Of a DNA stretch of 64,000 bases, positions 10,757 through 22,620 are shown in pieces. A model generated the notes under the pieces. The model made no database searches. It was given only the letters and a program-made list of their open reading frames with translations, and had not been told where the DNA came from. Origin of the DNA: Archegozetes longisetosus (Eukaryota > Arthropoda > Arachnida > Sarcoptiformes > Trhypochthoniidae); NCBI GenBank assembly GCA_018873245.2, contig JAEMBT020000001.1, forward strand, positions 20,362,141 through 20,426,140, read 5' to 3'. Position 1 is the stretch's first letter, and the number at the start of each line of letters is the position of its first letter. The translations under genes were made by a program, and so were the position numbers.

Positions 10757-11393
10757 TAGAGCTGAACCTTTTTGTGTTAAACACGATAAAACACTAAAAA
10801 TCCCTCCGATTTGAAAAAAAAGTATTTCGTGTTAAACACGAAAAACCCTGAAAATTCCTAATATAGTCGTTTAATAAAATATTTCTAAAATTATAAATAA
10901 ATCTCTATAAACAAATTCGGTATAAAAATATCTATCCATCGAGGTGTTAAAAATCACATGTCTTGCTTATAATTAAACTTTTTTGTTATAATTCAATAAT
11001 AATGATTTAATAATGGAACATTATTAAATTTATATAAAGTTGCAGTAACAATTGTTTCAATGGCATTTAGTAGAATTGACGCTGAACGTTCATTCAGCAA
11101 ATTCAGAGATGTTCTTACTTTCAAAAGAACAAGTTTAAGTGTGGAACACTTAAAAATGTATTGTATTTTATATTTTAATGGTGACATAGATCACTTCAAT
11201 AATTATTAATTATGATTAATTAGTCAAATTGTCTGAAAAATAGTCAAACGATAACCGAATTGTAAATCTATAGTCATTTTGTCATTAACATTTAATTCAA
11301 TTTTTTATATAATAAAACACGAAAAATATTTTTTATACCGAAAAACCCCAAAATTTCTGAAAAAGTAATAAAACACGAAAAGGTTCATCTCTA
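10757..11393 (+). mobile_element. Non-autonomous hAT element with perfect 8-bp duplication
   Basis: The element begins TAGAGCTGAACCTTTTTGTG and ends in the inverse of TAGAGATGAACCTTTTCGTG. ATTGCAAC precedes it (10749-10756) and follows it (11394-11401) without mismatch. An 8-bp duplication and TAGAG-type ends are hallmarks of the hAT superfamily. Inside, CGTGTTAAACACGA-like subterminal copies recur near both ends. The plus strand keeps the last part of a transposase (11012-11209). At 637 bp it is an internally deleted derivative that would need a transposase in trans. Confidence 0.85.
11012..11209 (+). pseudogene. hAT transposase dimerisation-domain remnant
   Basis: An open frame of 65 codons to TAA at 11207 with no usable start. 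It reads ...AVTIVSMAFSRIDAERSFSK and then has Arg, Leu and Thr-Phe-Lys-Arg-Thr spaced as in the C-terminal hAT dimerisation region, where a (D)AERSFS core followed by an R-x-x-L motif is diagnostic. The DDE catalytic part is absent. It sits in the sense orientation inside TIRs and a target duplication. That agreement makes the hAT call secure. Confidence 0.8.
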
Positions 11394-11650
11394 ATTGCAA
11401 CCCATTCACTTGCACCCATAAAATTCAGGGTTTAATATTAGGGTTTGTTTCACAACTATATTAATAAGCTATTTTTCAACTTATTTTGCCGAACTCTGAT
11501 TAATACATAAGAATTGCATAACTTGTGAATATTTTATAAATAAATGAGCTATGACAGTGTTCATTCGATTTCATTGAAAATCAATTCATAACTATTTAGT
11601 TGAAAGGGTTTTTATTTGGTTTTGTCTTACTAGAAAATAACCCAGATTAA

Positions 11651-12653
11651 TTTATACTTCAGATCATTGAAATATTAAGCGCTAACGCCTTCTTAATTGA
11701 ACAGATCAAAGTACTTAATGATAATAATCACGTGACGTCAATTTATGCTAATTTTCGTTCGAACTACGGTTTATATCAGATGATAAATTGTAAAACGTAT
11801 CCGCAAAATTCATTTCTAAATTATAATGCTTCATTACTAGACTTATTCATTACTAATGAGAAAAGACTAATTTATAAGATTGAAGTTCGTGATAATATAT
11901 TCTCATCGTGTGATCACAATTTAATATTTGCTAATGTCATAATTGATCATATACCTTGTGTCTCTATTAACAAAAAATACTTATGCATAGATGAACTTTC
12001 GTTAGAAAAATTTAAAGAGAAGTTAGATTCAGAGGATTGGGAAGTTATAATTAATTCAAATGATTATTCTATTGATGAACTATATGAAAATATAACATCT
12101 AATATTATTTCTAAATTAAATATGTGTTTTAAATTCCGAACTTTTAGTTCTAAGAAAAGGGTTCCTAAGGATACAATTAAATTAATACAGAAAAAGAGAA
12201 AATTATTTTCACTATATAATATGAAATGTGATAGTTGTTTGTATATTAAATATAAGAATATTTGCAAAGAAATTGGTCATAAATTAATTATTGAGAAAGA
12301 GAAATATATTAATAGGTTAATTAATAAGACAAAGAATTTTAAAGTGTTCTATAAGTATACTCGTCAAATAAATCATAATTCTAAAGTTAATATTTTTATA
12401 AATGATAAAAATGATATAATTCAGAGTGATATTATGATTAGTAATGAATTCTCAAAAACATTTGCATTAAAATATAAGCAAAGGACCAATTTACGATATG
12501 TTGACTCTATGTGCGCATATCCTTATATATTAGAGGAACCGAAATTTACTATTACAGATATTTTAAGGGAAATTTTAAAATTAAATATTAATAAATCGGA
12601 TGGTCCCTTAGGAATCCCTACTAAAATTCTTAAAGAATGTGCTCCATTTTTTT
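11651..12653 (+). pseudogene. LINE ORF2: endonuclease end and linker
   Basis: Follows a stop at 11648-11650. The reading LLDLFITNE followed some 24 residues later by CDHNLIF matches the C-terminal endonuclease pattern LDLIFTN...SDH, with Cys replacing the usual Ser before Asp-His. The linker then leads to SDGPLGIPTKILKECAPFF, the standard run-in to reverse transcriptase. The frame closes at TAA just after a run of seven T (12647-12653); the protein continues in the next frame. The catalytic first half of the endonuclease is missing. Confidence 0.8.
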
Positions 12654-13469
12654 GCTAAATTACTTTACAGCTTTTTCAAACGAATTGTAGGTTTTGGTAT
12701 AATTCCCAATCAAATGAAAATTGCCTCAGTTACTCCAGTATTAAAGGTTAATAGACCACAAAATAAGTTTACCTCTTATAGAGGCGTATCGGTACAAAAC
12801 AAATGTTTAGTATTATTTGAGTCTTTATTACTTAATAATCTAAAATCTCACATTAATTATAACAGATTAATTCCTAACTCACAATATGGGTTTAGATCTG
12901 CATACAGTACCGACACTCAAATTACTGCTTTAATCACGCTAATTACTCAAGCCTTTAATGATAAAAATGTTCAATGTGTTGATATTATATTTTTTGATTT
13001 TACGGATGCATTTGATAGTGTCTGCCATAATATTCTTTTAAATAAATTATATAATTTTAACATCAGAGGGAAATTCTTACATTTATTAGAAAATTTATTG
13101 GATAATAGAAAGCAGTTTGTTAAGTTTAATGATACTAAATCCAACACTATTGATGTATCTAGTGGGGTTCCACAAGGAGCAAAAAGCAGTCCTATACTGT
13201 ACAATTTATATGTCGCAGATATGCCTAACGTGATTAATCACTCACATTGTCTCCAATTTGCTGATGATACATGTCTACTTAAGATTATTTATAATAATAA
13301 CGATGTATCATTGTTACAATTAGATATAAACAATTTATATGTATGGTCCGAAATCAATCACCTTAAACTAAATCCAACAAAATCTGTACATATGAGGTTT
13401 GCTCTTAAGAAAAATATTATAGTTGATAACTATCATGTTAATAATGAATCTATTGTTACCGAAAAAAAA
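12654..13469 (+). pseudogene. LINE ORF2: reverse transcriptase core
   Basis: Reverse transcriptase blocks appear in order: PVLKVNR and SYRGVSVQNK (fingers), NSQYGFRSAYST, FFDFTDAFDSVCHNILL (motif A, first catalytic Asp), SSGVPQGAKSSPILYNLYV (motif B), LQFADDTCLL (motif C with the Asp-Asp pair), and LKLNPTKS (motif D). All catalytic aspartates are present. The frame breaks at a run of eight A (13462-13469). Apart from the two homopolymer slips I saw no internal stop in this block, so the copy looks young. Confidence 0.88.
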
Positions 13470-14037
13470 TCATAAACATTTGGGTGTTCTAATTGATGAT
13501 AAGTTATCTTTTAATTTACATGTCAACTCTATGTTCAACAAGTGTATGAAAAAATGGTGTTTATTAAGGCGAACTTGTGACACTGTTAATGGAAAAATAT
13601 TGTTAATACTTTATAAAACATATATATTAACAATAGTTGAATATTGTAATACTGCTGTTCCCTTTAATAATACACAAATTAAAAGAATTGAGTTAATTGA
13701 GAGAAAGATCACCAAATATATTTGTTATAGAATGAATAATAATGATTTAAGATATCACGAAAGATTAAGGTTCTTAAATCTACAATCTCTTGAAGTCCGA
13801 AGGAATTTTAAAATACTAAAAATTATTCATAGATTTAAATATTATAAATTTACTGCCTATGATCATCTTAAACATTATTATGCGTTTTACGATTCTCGAA
13901 ATGGTGCATTAATTGAACAATTGTATTCACGTATATATTTTTGTGACAAAACTTTATTTGTAATTCAATTGATTTATTTAATTCTAATATTCTTTGGGAA
14001 TTATGTAACTAAAGTATTGTACTGTTTTTATAATTAG
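13470..14037 (+). pseudogene. LINE ORF2: C-terminal thumb region
   Basis: Resumes with HLGVLIDDKLSFNLHVN, the motif that normally follows motif D in LINE reverse transcriptases, then ILTIVEYCNTAVPFNN and IERKITKYICYR, which match the usual 'LEYC...W.P' and 'ER.QR.FT' landmarks. It ends at TAG 14035-14037 with no RNase H or zinc knuckle. Joined in sense, the three frames account for about 790 codons. Confidence 0.8.
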
Positions 14038-14147
14038 TAATCTTTATAAGCATATATGCGTAACATTTAACTATTTTTGATATAATATTTCATGTAAATT
14101 ATGGGTTGCACCAAGTGATGCTTTCCAGGCGCACAATGCTAAAATTA

Positions 14148-14286
<139 letters not shown>

Positions 14287-16209
14287 GTTTCAATGAAAAT
14301 CTTGTCGGCAATCTCTTTGTTCTAGAATAACTTCGTCAAAAATTTTGAATGAACTTTTTAAGTTGAATCGTATGACTAATAATTTCTTTTAAGAAAGAAA
14401 ATACAGTCTCTCCCCGATTAGTGGCAAATTTCGATTTTAGTAATTGAATTTCGAAGAACTGACAGTTCCTATCTGATCCATAATGTTAAACTGTTTGTAT
14501 TATAGCAATAAAGGCCTTAGCAAAACCTCGAATTTGGTAATAGATTCATGCACCTATCCTATAGATTAATCAACGCCCCGATTTTAGCAAATCCAGATTC
14601 AAAACTAGAAATTTAACATCACAAAATTTCCAATTTGAACTTTTGTATAATGCTGATCTTATTACAGAAGAAATATTCAATCATTGGATGAGTCAGTAGA
14701 AATTCATTGAGAGATAGCTAATATAAAGGAATGGGGACCTTCGTGATCTAGGAAAGCTTTCTATCATAGTCCTATTTTAACAATAAAATTTCATAGCACC
14801 AACTAGTTGCCATAATATGGGTCAAATTGTATCTAATCGTCAACTGGCCGCTATAGATTACCAAAAATTCTGATCTCAAATCATTAAAAAAATTATTTTT
14901 TCCAATTGTTTATATAGTTTGTGATGCATTGAAATTGAGAAGACAGAACTGACAAATTCAGAACTAAGGATGTTTCACTGGACAGTTTTGCATTTAATTG
15001 CACATATCAACCATTAGCTGCGAAAATATAGTTAAAGATTTAGTATAACGTTCAATTCATAATAAGTTCAATTTGGAATCAGATCGTTACAATGAAAAAG
15101 GAGGTAAAAGCTCGAATTAATTAACGAGTGGAAGGCTAAGGTTGAGCCCATTTTACAATATAAGCCGACAAAAGGATTAACCACAAGCCTTACTTCTAAT
15201 ATTTTAGATTAATCTTCTGAATTGACCAAATGATCTGATTGTGATTGAGTAACTTATTTCTCTGAGATTGAATTATTAGGTACCTCAAAATTAGTAGGAA
15301 ACATTAAATTTGCATATATGTTATAGTCGAAGAGTCAGATTTTTGTAAAAATGCGATTTAAGAAGATAAAGAATAATTTACATTAACTACAACCTACAGT
15401 TCAACCGATGTTTTCAAGAGTAACGTTTTATCCAATATATAAAGAGCAGTAGCGCGAATCTATTGGAGAGAACCTTAAAACATCGATTTATTATTTAGGA
15501 ACTTTATGTTAATGAAGAAATTCAAAACGTTTTCCCACTTATGATTTGATCTTTGAGCTCATCTAACAACAGCGAAAATTATCAGTCAAAACCTTTTAAA
15601 GGTGCAATATAACTTTAGAGTTCCATTACAAGACAATTGAAGTTAATTCAAAATTTCTGATCAAAAATTTTTATTTTGATCAAAAGAACTAAATCATTAA
15701 GGAAATATTTCCTAAAATTCAACAGATTTGAAAATTATGGTACAAATAAACTTTAATTTTTTAGACGGCTTCTCACGTAAACGAAGTCAACAAAAATACC
15801 ATAAATCAAATTGGATTTACTCTCCATTTGAGCAGTCGATTGTTCGCTTACGCGGGGTGCCATATTTTGAAATATTTTAAGGGAGAACTCACGATAAGCC
15901 ACTGCGCGTGGGAAAGGACTTTGGTCTTGTGATGAGATGGCAGATATATTGACCAAAATATCAATTTTAGATACTTCCAGCTATGAGGAAAAATATTCCT
16001 AACTTTTTAACATATCTATAAAAGAAAACTATTTTCAAAAAATCATTTAACCAGCCCCTAATTAATTTCTTTCAAGATTTCATTCAAGAATCGATCAATA
16101 AAAATGAGAGAGTAATTTTTGGGAAAGTATTAGAGTGGGACCAGACCTGGAACATAGTAAAATCAATTATTGAAGTTTCCAATGATTTTCATTGTAGACA
16201 AGTTTAAAT
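14287..16209. other. Intergenic, degraded repeats possible
   Basis: No gene seen. TACAGTCTCTCCCCGATTAG at about 14402 and a related GCCCCGATTTTAGCAAAT near 14574 suggest a decayed pogo/Tigger-type end, but I found no matching right end. The 15750-15960 segment is less AT-rich with an open minus frame of 67 codons that I cannot place. Confidence 0.3.
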
Positions 16210-16636
16210 CTTTATTGTTATAAGAGAAATTCTAAGAATTTTTCAACATTATTGATGCTATGATGATTCGGGGAATTTTTATCCCGTGAATCAGGGATTT
16301 TTCATATGGAGTCGGTAACATCACTCAAATTATCGGAAAATCCCTAAACACCTGTATATATTGAAAGTTAATTCAAGTTTAAGGTATTTTCAGAATTTCA
16401 GAACTTTTTCATGGGACTAAGTTAGCGTGATCAGTGCCTAAAATCTTAAAATCCTGAAAATGCTCTGAATTCAAATTAAGGTGTTTAGGGGTTTTCAGAA
16501 ATTTTGAGCGATTTTATCGACTTTATACGAAGATCCCTAATTCAAGGGATAAAAATTCTCCAAATCACCATAGACATAATGATGATGAAAAATTTCAAAT
16601 TATTTTTGAAATTCTTAGAGTTTTCCCTTATAACAA
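16210..16636. repeat. Fold-back element, about 430 bp
   Basis: TATTGTTATAAGAGAAATTC at the left faces its inverse GAGTTTTCCCTTATAACAATA at the right. Pairing continues inward: GGGGAATTTTTATCCCGTGA against TCAAGGGATAAAAATTCTCC, then CTAAACACCT against AGGTGTTTAG near the centre. There is no coding frame. No convincing target duplication was found. Confidence 0.65.
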
Positions 16637-17112
16637 TAGGGGTTTGATAAAACTATATAGAATAATGTCAAATAATTTTGAACATATCTTTTAACGATTT
16701 ATATTTTTCAAAAAATCAGTAATCAATTTATGGAAATGAGTTTTTTAGAAATGTACTCAATTAGAGCCCAAACTTGGGATTATTTATATACCTATTTAAT
16801 GGCACAATTTTTGCTTTATTAGGATTTAGTGCAATTCTAGCGCTCGGATTGTCTTCGGATTAAATTACTTGAAATTCTAGTGAAAATAAAATTATTTTGC
16901 TATCAACAGTATATGGCTCTTGAATGTGGGTCAAGTCGACATCATTCTCAAGCATGTACCAACACTGGAGTCGATGATAGACTTTTATGTAAAGTGATTT
17001 TTACGAAATATATTATTTTGATAATATTAATACTATTCATAATTTATTTTCGAAATAATCGAATTTTTTATTCTCTTGAGTGAAGGGCACTCACTGCGCA
17101 GCACAGTGTGTT

Positions 17113-17352
17113 TTAATCAAATGGTTTAATATTTGGATTTTTATTATTATGATTAAATTTCAGACAATTTACACAATTATTATGCGAAAGTTTTGACTTA
17201 TAGTTTATATGTGAATGACTACCTGCACAGTTTGAACAGATATCATCCTCAGCCTTACGGTTGGCCTTTGAGTGACCGAACCCGAGGCATTTGAAGCATC
17301 GGGTAATTGAAACAATATCTTTGATTACATTTCGAGACCAATTTATATTCAC
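17113..17352 (-). pseudogene. LINE ORF1 fragment: zinc-knuckle region
   Basis: On the minus strand the frame reads INWSRN...RCFKCLGFGHSKANRK, then CSNCAGSHSH and a later Cys-Val-Asn-Cys. It matches the CCHC knuckles of LINE gag-like ORF1, where C-x2-C-x4-H-x4-C repeats follow a conserved 'V.I.W....' lead-in. The final Cys of the first knuckle appears replaced (Asn/Arg), so nucleic-acid binding may be lost. The frame is separated by slips from the N-terminal part at 17701-18120. Confidence 0.75.
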
Positions 17353-17700
17353 TTTTTGCGATTCAATGAAAATATCTCTTAATTTCGGCGAACTTCAAAA
17401 CTAAATGGTTAAAATTTTCATTCCTTGTTCTTATTAAGAATTTTATTTTTAGTTCTTCACTTTTATCTGACCGACATTCAGAAATTCGCTCGTTTTGTGA
17501 GACAATTGTTTCTCTTAGTTCGGTCATCAGCTCTTCGGTTCTCTCTTTCTCTTCCTCATTAAAGAAATTGTAAACCTCAGGGTTTTTCCTCTGGAAGCGA
17601 TGCTTTGCAGATATCGGTCATTGTTTTGTTAATATTCTCTTCCAGTTTTATGCATTGATTTTTATCATTGATTCAATGATTAGTCCGTTGTTTTATTATC

Positions 17701-18120
17701 TTAACCGACTTTATTCCAATTACCAATGGTTTTAATATCCAGTTTCGTCTTTAACTGATCTGATGTCATCTCTTTTATCGGGTAGACAATTACTACTTCT
17801 TTTGTCTCCATTAGTGACGTTTGAGTTCTGATTTTGGTCACCTCTGCATAGGTTTTACCAGAGTTATCCGATTTCTGATAACTTTTCTTCAATTCTTCAT
17901 TCAATTTTGTTGATAATGTTTTGTATTGATTAGTTAGCTCTTTAATTTCGTCAAAACTACTATTTAATTCACTTTTTGTTTTTATTGAAATTACTTTTCG
18001 AGAATTGATTTTCACTAAATTGTCAGAAAATGTTTTGTTTATTTCACTGAATTTTGACTCAATATATTGTTTATTAAAACCTAATTCAGCTTGTTTTAAG
18101 GATGTGAAGGTTGAAGACAC
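17701..18120 (-). pseudogene. LINE ORF1 fragment: N-terminal coiled coil
   Basis: Begins at an ATG (18120) and runs 139 codons. The first 90 residues are Lys/Glu/Leu/Ser-rich with heptad spacing, as in ORF1 trimerisation coiled coils. They are followed by GKTYAEVTK and VVIVYPIKEMTSDQLKTKL, matching the 'SYAEV...' and 'vliypk....s.e..k..l' landmarks before the RNA-binding region. The bases between this and the knuckle fragment (17353-17700) keep ORF1-like text in other frames, so the gene is broken by indels. No ORF2 follows to the left. Confidence 0.7.
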
Positions 18121-18176
18121 TTTTGTTGTGTTTTAAAATTTATTTTATTAAAATAAGAGGCAATAATTATAGTCTG

Positions 18177-18290
18177 TGGGCACTCAATGCCGGAGTGCGG
18201 CTTGAACGCCGAAGTCTGATACGCATAATGGGTTTTTACGTAGGCAGGAACGCCGAATATAGAGAAAAACCTGTTTTCACCTGATTTTCT
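18177..18290 (-). repeat. Inverted pair, left copy (LINE 5' leader)
   Basis: Directly upstream of the ORF1 start on its own strand. It is near-identical to the inverse of 18705-18815 (for example GCCGAAGTCTGATACGCATA and ACGTAGGCAGGAACGCCGAA), at an estimated 95% or more over about 90 bases. It is less AT-rich than its surroundings. Confidence 0.7.
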
Positions 18291-18704
18291 TAACACTGAT
18301 TTCCTATCTATACTTACTTCCCTGAAATCATTGATTGCTATATCCCAAAGGGATATCAATAATTTTACAATAAAATAAATTGAGAGATAAGCTTAAATAC
18401 ACATGCCGGCCGTGTAAATTAATCTCATTTGCACGAAGTTTCGACTCAAACGTGTTTTAATTGTTTCTTCTATTATAAATTACTCATTTTTCAACCTGTT
18501 TAAAAATTTTATTTCAATAAGTAAAATACAACTGTTTAAACTGAGCATATTTATAAGTTATAGTGTATTAAATTAAATTGTTAAAATAAATGTATCACTT
18601 TCTCGTACAATAATGAGAAAAGCTCGAGCTACGCACAGCCACGGCTTTTCTGATCAATGATAATCTTTTGAATGAGATTCAGGTTATTTCAAAGGATTGA
18701 AGAA

Positions 18705-18815
18705 AAATGGGATCTGAAAACAGGTTTTCCTCTATATTCGGCGTTCCTGCCTACGTAAAAACCCATTATGCGTATCAGACTTCGGCGTTCAAGCCGGCAA
18801 TCCTCAATGCCCAAG
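18705..18815 (+). repeat. Inverted pair, right copy
   Basis: Opposite-orientation copy of the leader at 18177-18290. It starts near AACAGGTTTTCCTCTATATTC and ends near CTTCGGCGTTCAAGCCG. No ORF1 follows on the plus strand, so it is a solo 5' fragment, a head-to-head partner, or one arm of a separate inverted-repeat element. Confidence 0.7.
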
Positions 18816-20358
18816 CAATTAGAGCACACCTGTTGTGACTCAAGAACTACTTAAGCACTCTATTAATTTGATTTTATCAACTATTTAACAAATGCTTTAA
18901 TTAAAGACATAATTTATTTTGTTAGGGTAATGTTTATGAACAACCAGAATTCACTACAGAATAAGTTAATTTTATCACAGATCTTTGACTGGCCAGAATG
19001 TAGTTATCTTTTTTATTTTAAATTTCTATATTCTAATTTTTTTCAATTTATAGTATTTAGACCTGAAAATTGTCTTACTTCTCTCAAAATATTATCCACG
19101 AAATTATTAAATACTTTGGACTTTTACTAAAATAATTTGATAGAACTTTATCACATATGTTTACTACCTTTAGTCGTTTTCAATGGTTCTTTCAGAGAAT
19201 TTTAAAATTTTAAACTTCAAAGATTCTCACTATTGTTACATGAGGTCAATGTCATAAGCGGAAATATTATTTTGAGCTTCTTTATCAACATAAAAATTCC
19301 CAAATAAATCAATGTTTTAAGGCTGGATCAAGCGAGCCACGGATCTCCTTTAAGATAAACACTTGTGCTTAAATGCAGTTCTTCATAAAGATTATAATTA
19401 TATATCAGTTTAGTCCTAGAAATAAATTTTTTAATCGTGTTCTTATTATGAGACCCGTGAGTTTTTTTTAAACTGACATTTTGAGAAATTTTTCATGTGC
19501 AATAATATACAGTAATTGATTTGAATCACTCGACTTGTAATCAAGTATTTAATTTTGACTCAGTTTCTAAATGCTTAACCAGAAAAATTATTTAACTGAA
19601 CGTCCGCACCAGATTTGAATAGTTGACTAAGTAGCTTAAAGACAATATGAAGGATATATTTTTTATAACATTGAAATAGGTATTAGTAATTTTCGTACTT
19701 TAATTTCTTTTGGGACACATAAGTAAGAAGTTGGTCGAAATTGAGTTTAGAATAATGAAAATTAATGTAAGAAATCCTGTAATGATAGGGACTCAACAAA
19801 AACAAATTTAAAATTTGATTCTAGATTATCCTGTCGGAATTACATTATTTCATCATAAAATTCATTACTATAAAACCTAGTCTATGAGAGAGATAGGATA
19901 TGTCAGAGATTTTTACCTTAGAAGGAATTTTTTCTCATGATAGAGTTTTCACGTACTCTATCATAGGCTAAACATAAAAAATTAATTTAATAAAACTCTC
20001 AATCAAAATAATAAATAAATAACGATCTATATATTGGAATTTTGTATATTGAAGGTAGAATTAATATAAATCTGATAGTTGCGAAATACTTTTCTATTAT
20101 ACAAAGTTAAGATAACTTATAATCATTTTTTTGTACACGCTCAAAATTATTTAATTAAAATATGATTCTCTCATCAATAGAAAATGTGTTTAAAAACTCA
20201 GACATCATTAACGACCTATCCCTGATATTAGGCTCAAACGTCTACATAAGACTAAGAGTCGGTCAGAAACATCATAAGAACAAATAGCAGCTTATGCTAT
20301 AAAACAAAATCTCGAATAATCTTTGAGATAAAATCACATAAAAATGATTGAAATTATT
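18816..20358. other. Intergenic, one perfect hairpin
   Basis: No gene seen. At 19937-19964 ATGATAGAGT is followed after a short loop by ACTCTATCAT, a perfect 10-bp stem. Confidence 0.4.
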
Positions 20359-20360
20359 TA

Positions 20361-20450
20361 CAGTAGAAGGCAACAGAGAATGTAAAGGCAATACGCTTCC
20401 ACAATCTGTCTCTTTATTTCCATTATAGTTTCTGTTGTCTTTATCTACTG
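20361..20450. mobile_element. 90-bp Tc1/mariner-type mini-MITE
   Basis: The ends are TA-CAGTAGAAGGCAACAGA and TCTGTTGTCTTTATCTACTG-TA, inverse copies with a few mismatches, with TA on each side. CAGT termini next to TA are typical of Tc1-like elements. At 90 bp it is close to the minimum of two ends and a short spacer. Confidence 0.6.
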
Positions 20451-20948
20451 TATTATTGAAAATTGAAGATTTAAATCTTCAAGTGATGAAAATAGTAGTT
20501 TAATCTTATTTCTATAAAAATTCATTTCGAAAACATTGATACGCGACAAAATCAAGAATATTGTAAGCAGAAATGAACAAAATGAGAATTTTGGAACCAT
20601 ATTGAACTTTTTACTGTAATTTAGTGCTGTTTTCTCAAACAACCTTAAGTGTATTCAATATTAAGTTCTTTACTCAAGTACTTAATGAGATTTGTTTATT
20701 TATCAGGCAATTTGGCAATTATTCAGCAGAAATCAATTTTTATCAAGATTTTAATTTATTTTTCATTCCAATAACTTGACTCATAATATGGATGTATTTA
20801 AAATTTCAATCTCTGCTCACTGTTATGAGATTTCTAACTATTATAACAATATTAAATACTCATTTGTTTTAAAATCCATACAATTTGTATTCCAGGTTCA
20901 TAGATGAAAAAAATACGAAACACATGTTGCTGTGTGATGAATATTCAG

Positions 20949-21333
20949 CAATTGAGTGATGGTATGCAATAACCAGTCATCTCTTGATCAGTATTGTACA
21001 TGAAAAAAGCTTTTCTAATACTATTTAAGAGTAGACATAAAGCACGACATGTATTAAATAAGAGTTTTTTAAACTCATTTAAATTTTGTTTCTTTAATAA
21101 ACAGAGGTTTCAATTAAACAAAGCATTAAGTTTTGAAAGAAAATAATAAAATTAATAACAAACTAAACAAAATAACTAAGATTGAATATATGTTAAATGA
21201 GTTTAAGTTATATTCTTTAGTAATAAGTAATTTATTCTTTCTGAAGGCGTCGTTCGTATCAATAAATTTGGACCATTTAAAAATGCAATACTGATCAAGA
21301 GATGACTGGTTATTGCATACCATCACTCAATTG
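20949..21333. mobile_element. 385-bp MITE with long perfect TIRs
   Basis: CAATTGAGTGATGGTATGCA and the bases after it (about 47 in all) recur inverted without visible mismatch at 21287-21333. Inside, GTTTTTTAAACTCATTTAAA faces AAATGAGTTTAAG. There is no coding frame that makes sense. Perfect TIRs suggest recent movement. Superfamily is unknown because no clean target duplication was found. Confidence 0.7.
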
Positions 21334-22498
21334 TTATACTAAGTTAGCAACGTTTGAAGGCTTCACTAATTGCATCAAATAAATTTTTATTGAAGTTTTT
21401 CTGCAATCATTTGATGATAATGAGTAAACTCCTAATTATTATTATAGTCATGTCAGTTGTTTTTCCAGTTAATTTTAGAATCAACTTCTTAAATAAATAT
21501 GATGCATACAAGCATTTGATTAAAGTTAGCTCAACTTCAGTCATTTTATCGTTGATAACTTGAACCTATATTTTTCATAATTTAAACCGTTTATCTAAAA
21601 CATAAGATATAAATGAATTTAAAATGCTTGAAGTCAAATTTTTACAGTTGTGTCTAAAAATCACTTTAGAGTGCATTTGATTTCTCGTTACAATTTACTT
21701 TCTAATTTCTAGCTTTTTATATTTAACTTCCTAAAAATAATTATTGGAATAAACCCAAAAAACAATTTTTTATTCGACGTTTGATCATATACTGATTGAA
21801 GATTTTTAACTTTTGAATCAGTCTTGAAGCAATACATAAAACCTAGTTAAGCCTTAGTCAGGGATATTTTTCTCACAGTCATAATTATAAATGATTATAA
21901 AAATTTAATTCAAATAAATGAACATTTACTATGAAAGGCATAATTAAGATCAAATAAAAAAATATTTGACTTGCCATATAGCCAAATTAACTTGACTTAA
22001 TTAAATTAAATTAACTAATGACTCAATTGAAAAGTATGTTAACCTCTATTAATAAATCGAATGAACTTACTTTCAGTTTTTACTTTCTTTTGTTTGACAA
22101 AAATTTGAATAATAAGATTCGATTAAAAGTAACAGTTCATTCCAAATTAGAAATCTTTTAAAATGAATCTTTAACGATTAATTGGAATCGAGACTAATTT
22201 TCAAGTATAGAGCATTAAAAATTTCAAAGTCAGATTCCTATCAAGTGAGAAAATGTCAATGCTATAAGAAATGTTTATCAGCCTTATGTCGCTAAAGGTT
22301 TGTATGAATTAAATATCCCGTCACATCAGAGATGTTAGACTTTTTTCAGGAATATTGATAGTAGTTTAAGAAAATAAGTTTATTTACTACTTTTAAAGGA
22401 TAAAATACAGAGCACTACAATTAGATTGATATTAAATTGAAGTTCTACTTCATCAAATATTATATATTAAAGTGTGTGCTCAGATTGTAAAGTTGTGC
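21334..22498. other. Intergenic, no gene seen
   Basis: AT-rich, with no gene or repeat terminus recognised. Confidence 0.45.
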
Positions 22499-22620
22499 AA
22501 ATTTATTTTTGCCTGTCGAAGCTTTCACTAAAGCTTTCAATGAAGCTTTCAATGAACGATTGAAATGACATCTTCTTATAAAAATTTTTAATGAAAGCTT
22601 CGACAGGCAAAAATAAATTT
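22499..22620. repeat. Short fold-back, 122 bp
   Basis: AAATTTATTTTTGCCTGTCG plus AAGCTTTCA at the left is the inverse of TGAAAGCTT and the following bases to 22620, about 35 bp with one mismatch. The loop contains three direct copies of an AAGCTTTCA(C/A)T unit. No target duplication was recognised. Confidence 0.65.

Noticed and set aside
14402-14600. Possible pogo/Tigger terminal sequence (TACAGTCTCTCCCC)
   Set aside because: No inverse right end or TA-flanked partner found, so only noted as possible decay.
18096-18359. An 87-codon minus-strand frame over the LINE leader
   Set aside because: It runs through the inverted leader repeat and overlaps the ORF1 start; more likely untranslated leader than a gene.
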